The notes beneath the pieces were generated by a model that did not search any database, was not told where the DNA came from, and saw only the letters and a list, made by a program, of their open reading frames with translations. Shown piece by piece: positions 60,574-64,000 of a stretch of 64,000 nucleotides of DNA. Origin of the DNA: SIG603 sp964370635. GTDB taxonomy: Bacteria > Bacillota > Clostridia > Oscillospirales > Acutalibacteraceae. The stretch is taken from positions 1 to 64,000 of the forward strand of contig CAYJJU010000008.1 in NCBI GenBank assembly GCA_964370635.1, written 5' to 3'. Position 1 is the first letter of the stretch. Each line of letters opens with the position of its first letter. The translations under genes were made by a program, and so were the position numbers.

Positions 60574-62034
60574 TTAAGCGTTCAAAAATTCCTCTATAGC
60601 CATTCGTACGGTTTTAATTATTTTTATTCTGGCGTATTTTTTATCATTACCCTCGACTATGACCCATGGTGCGTTTTTAGTCGAGGTTTTTTGTATCATT
60701 TCATCGATTGCGGTTTCGTATTCGTCCCATTTTTCACGGTTTCGCCAGTCTTCATCGGTGATTTTATACTGCTTTTCGGGATTTTGCTGTCTGTCTGTAA
60801 AACGTTTTAACTGCTCGTCTTTGTCTATGTGTATGAAAAATTTTATCACTATTGCGCCCCACTTTGCCATAGAGGCTTCAAATTCGTTCATTTCATCAAA
60901 AGCCTGCTCCCAACGTTTTTGTGGCGCAAAACCTTCGACCCTTTCGACCATTACCCTGCCATACCATGTTCTGTCAAATATTGCAACATGGCCATCTCTT
61001 GGGAGTTTTTGCCAAAATCGCCATAGATAATGCCTGTTAATTTCTTCGCTTGTGGGCGCGGCAACGGGTATAACCTCAAAACCTCTGGGGTCAAGCGCCC
61101 AAGAAAGTCGCCTTATAGCGCCTCCCTTGCCTGCGGCGTCCCAGCCCTCAAATGCTAAAATCACGGGTATTCGCCTTTTATATAAAATTCCATGAAGCTT
61201 TTTAAGCTCGTCTTTTTCTTTTTTAAGCTCTTTTTTATAATCTTTCGGGTCTATGCTTACATTTAAGTCTATTTGAGAAAGTTTTTTTGTCGGAAGTATT
61301 TCAAAATCCTTGTCACGTGGCTTAGTCTTTACTTCGTCCTTTTTAAGTGCCGATTTTAAAGTGCTTACCAAAATATCAAGCACATTAAAGCTTGCCGACC
61401 ATTTTTCCGTGCTGTCTATTACATGCCAAGGGGCGGATTTTGTTGCGGTTTTTTCTATCAAGTCTTCCATGAGCTCACGCTTTTTGTCGAAATTTTCATA
61501 AAAACCCATGTCGGATTCAGACACCCTCCACGCACTCCCCTCTGAGGAAAGCAGGGTGTCCATTCGGCTTTTTTGCTCTTTTTTACTTATGTCTAAGAAT
61601 ATTTTTATCACGCAGTAGCCGTCGTCTGCGAGCATTCTTTCAAAATTAGTTATCCTATCGAGTATGGATTTTTTGACAGGATTATCCCCTGCATGCGAAA
61701 ACGCCTTGTAATACCAGCTGTGATTAAGTATCGAAATATCGCCTTTTTTTGGCAGTTTATCCCATGAAGCCTTCATGAAGGGATAGCGCTTGTCCTCTGC
61801 CTTTATTCCCGGCTTTACTTGAACCTGATACTGCCTAGGGTCAAGCTCTGCTATAATTTCTGCAATGATTTCTCCCTTGCCCGAAGCGCCGAAGCCTTCT
61901 ATTGCCACCACCACGGGCACTCCGGCAGTTTTTAAGGATTGCTGCATGTAGTAAAGTTCTTTTTGCAGCTCTTTGACCTTCTTCTTAATTTGGGCTTTTT
62001 CCTTTTTTTCAATAGTTGCTTTTTTAATAATCAT
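60574..62034 (-). CDS. pap: Polyphosphate:AMP phosphotransferase (two PPK2 domains)
   Basis: A 486-residue protein started at ATG 62034 (AAGGAGC upstream). Two PPK2-type domains follow each other: the first with AIEGFGASGKGEII (Walker A) and the second with AFEGWDAAGKGGAIRRLSWALDPRG and then FDRTWYGRVMVERVEGF. Tandem-domain PPK2 enzymes make ADP from AMP and polyphosphate. The N-domain is more degenerate, as is usual, and the C-domain is the catalytic one. Last of the minus-strand run rsmE-SDR-pap. Confidence 0.9.
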   Translation of the reverse strand: MIIKKATIEKKEKAQIKKKVKELQKELYYMQQSLKTAGVPVVVAIEGFGASGKGEIIAEIIAELDPRQYQVQVKPGIKAEDKRYPFMKASWDKLPKKGDISILNHSWYYKAFSHAGDNPVKKSILDRITNFERMLADDGYCVIKIFLDISKKEQKSRMDTLLSSEGSAWRVSESDMGFYENFDKKRELMEDLIEKTATKSAPWHVIDSTEKWSASFNVLDILVSTLKSALKKDEVKTKPRDKDFEILPTKKLSQIDLNVSIDPKDYKKELKKEKDELKKLHGILYKRRIPVILAFEGWDAAGKGGAIRRLSWALDPRGFEVIPVAAPTSEEINRHYLWRFWQKLPRDGHVAIFDRTWYGRVMVERVEGFAPQKRWEQAFDEMNEFEASMAKWGAIVIKFFIHIDKDEQLKRFTDRQQNPEKQYKITDEDWRNREKWDEYETAIDEMIQKTSTKNAPWVIVEGNDKKYARIKIIKTVRMAIEEFLNA

Positions 62035-62059
62035 GACGCTGCTCCTTTTCTTTAAATAT

Positions 62060-62785
62060 TTATAATCCACCGCTTACGGCTATGTTTTGTCCTGTTATAT
62101 AACTTGCCTCTTCCCATAAATATTTTGCAAGGCTTGCCACCTCGCAGGGCTTTCCGAAACGAGCCATGGGTATTTCTTCAAAGAGCATTTCCCTTTCCTC
62201 TTTTGATAAATGGGAGTTCATCTTGCCCTCTATTGCGCCGGGAGAGATGCAGTTTACCCTGATATTTGAGGGTGCAAGCTCCTTTGCAAGCGCTTTTGTC
62301 ATGCCTATAAGGCCTGCCTTAGACGCGCTGTAATGCGTCTCACAAGATGCTCCGTGCATTCCCCAAATTGAAGAGATGTTAATGATAGTGCCCTCTTTTT
62401 TTCTAATCATTTCGCCAACGGCCCTTTTTGAGCACAGAAAGGCGGATTTTAAATTTATGGAAAACATGTCGTCCCATTCTTTTAAAGAAATTAAATCAAA
62501 TAGCTTAATTTGAGATATTCCGGCATTATTTATAAGTATGTCCACAAAGCCTAGATTTTTTTCTATGTCACAAAACATTTTTAAAACTTCGTCTTCAAGA
62601 CTTAAATCTGCCTTGAATGCCATAATTTGCTTATGTGTGGCCTCTTTCAAATTTTCGATATATTCCGGGTAGCTTTTGTTGTAGTGCAGGGCTATTTTTT
62701 CTACATTTTCGCTTTTTACGGCCGCTTTTGCAAGCGCCTTTCCTATGTCGCCCGAGGCACCGCTTATTAAAATAGTTTTACCCAT
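62060..62785 (-). CDS. SDR-family oxidoreductase (FabG-like)
   Basis: A 241-residue short-chain dehydrogenase. ISGASGDIGKALA binds the cofactor, NNAGIS is the structural motif, and the catalytic Ser-Tyr-Lys are in INISSIWGMHG and HYSASKAGL (Y-x3-K). The close fit to 3-oxoacyl-ACP reductase is clear, but no fatty-acid genes are nearby, so the substrate is open. The ATG at 62785 shares a base with the rsmE stop. Confidence 0.9.
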   Translation of the reverse strand: MGKTILISGASGDIGKALAKAAVKSENVEKIALHYNKSYPEYIENLKEATHKQIMAFKADLSLEDEVLKMFCDIEKNLGFVDILINNAGISQIKLFDLISLKEWDDMFSINLKSAFLCSKRAVGEMIRKKEGTIINISSIWGMHGASCETHYSASKAGLIGMTKALAKELAPSNIRVNCISPGAIEGKMNSHLSKEEREMLFEEIPMARFGKPCEVASLAKYLWEEASYITGQNIAVSGGL

Positions 62786-63498
62786 CACATATTCCCCGTT
62801 TCATATTCTATTATGGAAATTGCGGCAAGGCTTGCCGTTTCTGTCCTTAAAATTCTGTTTCCAAGGCTTACAATCTTCCAGCCCTGCTCAAGCGCTAGCT
62901 TGACTTCGTTTTCTGAAAAACCGCCCTCGGGGCCTATAAACACAGATATGTCACCCGTGTATCCGCTTAAAATTTCTTTAAGGCCGCCTGCCTTTCCCTC
63001 GTAAAAAAACAGCTTAAGGCCGGTGGCCTTTTGTGCGGCATCGCTAAAACTTAGAAGGCCGCTTATTTTTGGAATATATGCCCGTCCGCTTTGCTTTGCC
63101 GCCTCAAGAGCTATTTTTTGAAGGCGTGAAAGTTTTTTATCTATCTTGTCATCAATTTTTGCGACACAGTTTTTTGAATTTACAAGATTTATTTCATAAA
63201 CACCAAGCTCTGTCGCCTTTTGAGTGATATAATCCAGTTTGTCGCCCTTTGGAGTGCACTGATAAAGCCGTATTTTACAGCTAGATTCATTTTCACTTGT
63301 TTTTTTACTTAGTACATCTACAAAAAGTCCGTCGGCTGTAATCTCACAAATTACGCAGTCGTATTCTACCGCAAAATCGTCGCACAGGGTAATTTTTTCC
63401 CCGAGCTTCATGCGCAAAGATTTTGTGATATGCCTTGCGTTTTCACCGCTTATAAAATGCTTGTCCTCGTCTATTTTGCTTTCAAAAAATCTGGGCAT
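62785..63498 (-). CDS. rsmE: 16S rRNA (uracil-1498-N3)-methyltransferase
   Basis: A 237-residue SPOUT-class enzyme that methylates U1498 of 16S rRNA. Started at ATG 63498 with GGAG before it. The N-terminal PUA-like part begins MPRFFESK and ARHITKSLRMKLGE; the knotted C-domain carries VFIGPEGGFSENEV and LGNRILRTETA, the SAM-binding loops. Usual length and order. It forms a small operon with the SDR gene. Confidence 0.95.
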   Translation of the reverse strand: MPRFFESKIDEDKHFISGENARHITKSLRMKLGEKITLCDDFAVEYDCVICEITADGLFVDVLSKKTSENESSCKIRLYQCTPKGDKLDYITQKATELGVYEINLVNSKNCVAKIDDKIDKKLSRLQKIALEAAKQSGRAYIPKISGLLSFSDAAQKATGLKLFFYEGKAGGLKEILSGYTGDISVFIGPEGGFSENEVKLALEQGWKIVSLGNRILRTETASLAAISIIEYETGNM

Positions 63499-63638
63499 AA
63501 CTTTCTCCAATTCAAAATTAATTCTACTTAGTACTATAATATCACAGATTTTATTTTTTTCAAATATATTAAAAAGTTTTTAATGATTTTTTTATATATT
63601 TATGGTATAATCGAGAAAAGATTTATGGGAGGTGCATC

Positions 63639-64000
63639 TTGAAAAAAGCAGTTTTACTTTTAGTTCTTATAATTTCTTGCACGCTCCTAAGCTCTTGCAC
63701 GGTTTTTACAAATCTTGATGCAAATGCGCTCATGTCGCCCCCTAAGTCAGACGAGGACAGTCAGGCGATACACGCACTTATGGAAAACGAGGGCTCGGCG
63801 CTTACCTTTATTTATCCTAAAAACGGAGATTATCGCTCTGCCATAATTGTAAGGGAGGGCGAAGAAGCAGGTTTTAATTATTCTGTGGGCTTTTCGGCAA
63901 ATCCCACCGGCGGCATTAATCTTAAATTCATGCTCAAACAAAACGATGAGTGGGAAGTGATTCATAGCGTTGACAATCTTGCAACTCAGGTGGACAGAGT
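63639..64000 (+). CDS. Lipoprotein, N-terminal part (cut by window end)
   Basis: A TTG start at 63639 behind GGGAGGTG begins a lipoprotein signal (MKKAVLLLVLIISC, lipobox LSSC at about residues 17-20). The frame stays open to the end of the window (120 codons), so the 3' end is missing. The mature part has a segment IYPKNGDYRSAIIVREGEEAGFN that I do not recognise. A TATAAT box lies at 63605, about 30 bases upstream of the start. Confidence 0.75.
   Translation, partial: MKKAVLLLVLIISCTLLSSCTVFTNLDANALMSPPKSDEDSQAIHALMENEGSALTFIYPKNGDYRSAIIVREGEEAGFNYSVGFSANPTGGINLKFMLKQNDEWEVIHSVDNLATQVDR

Noticed and set aside
1..64000. CRISPR array
   Set aside because: No set of regularly spaced short repeats was seen; the direct repeats present are a single pair of 121 bp and two 9-base iterons.

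Overview
The window reads as a low-GC Firmicute, most likely a gut Clostridia member (inference): AT-rich DNA, strong AGGAGG ribosome binding sites, a Tn1549/CD1107-type conjugation module, a GlgC/GlgD pair, and Clostridia-type families (DUF3846, DUF6103, DUF3991, MobP3 relaxase, a Cys-rich peptide with a CcpM-like radical SAM maturase). No species can be named from the sequence alone.

Layout. (1) 0-10.3 kb: conjugation module of an integrative conjugative element (ICE): VirB4 ATPase, membrane M23 peptidase, accessory proteins, a candidate oriT, a small relaxosome protein, a MobP3 relaxase that seems to start at ATT, a DUF3991/toprim protein, a VirD4 coupling protein and two small regulators. 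(2) 10.4-29.8 kb, all on the minus strand: cargo. Read 5' to 3' it has an XRE regulator, an ECF-type sigma factor with its DUF4367 anti-sigma, two small secreted proteins, two paralogous XRE regulators, an ABC ATPase with FtsX-like permeases, then a ribosomal peptide (RiPP) cluster: ABC exporter, subtilisin-like protease, second ABC ATPase, acyl-carrier-like protein, radical SAM/SPASM maturase, TIGR04066-like protein, a 58-residue precursor with five clustered Cys, and four tandem FtsX-like permeases, three of which are recent duplicates. (3) 30-35.5 kb, plus strand: rest of the ICE, with a sigma-like factor, a strongly structured non-coding region, a DinG-like helicase, a MazF-like toxin, a TnpW-like small protein and a large serine recombinase, which probably marks the right end of the ICE.

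(4) 35.5-49.4 kb, plus strand and very AT-rich: a defence island. It holds a type II Thoeris pair (TIR ThsB; membrane-Macro ThsA), a 1237-residue STAND-like protein with a degenerate P-loop, an unrecognised 273-residue protein, a radical SAM plus four-helix membrane protein pair that I cannot assign to a known system, a Kiwa pair (KwaA/KwaB), and a large SIR2-domain protein. Two 121-bp direct repeats (about 96% identical) bracket the Thoeris/STAND block. The island ends at a 59-bp 3' fragment of tRNA-Asn(GTT), which looks like an attachment-site duplication, so the island (perhaps with the ICE nested in it) was probably integrated at a tRNA-Asn gene.

(5) 49.4-64 kb: ordinary chromosome. Three tandem paralogous lipoproteins, the glycogen operon glgB-glgC-glgD-glgA, then tex, a HAD hydrolase, a two-domain polyphosphate:AMP phosphotransferase, an SDR reductase, rsmE and the start of a lipoprotein cut by the window edge.

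The parts most likely to hold undescribed biology are the radical SAM/membrane pair and the STAND-like/273-residue pair in the defence island, the Cys-rich peptide cluster with its expanded permease set, and the structured region before the helicase.
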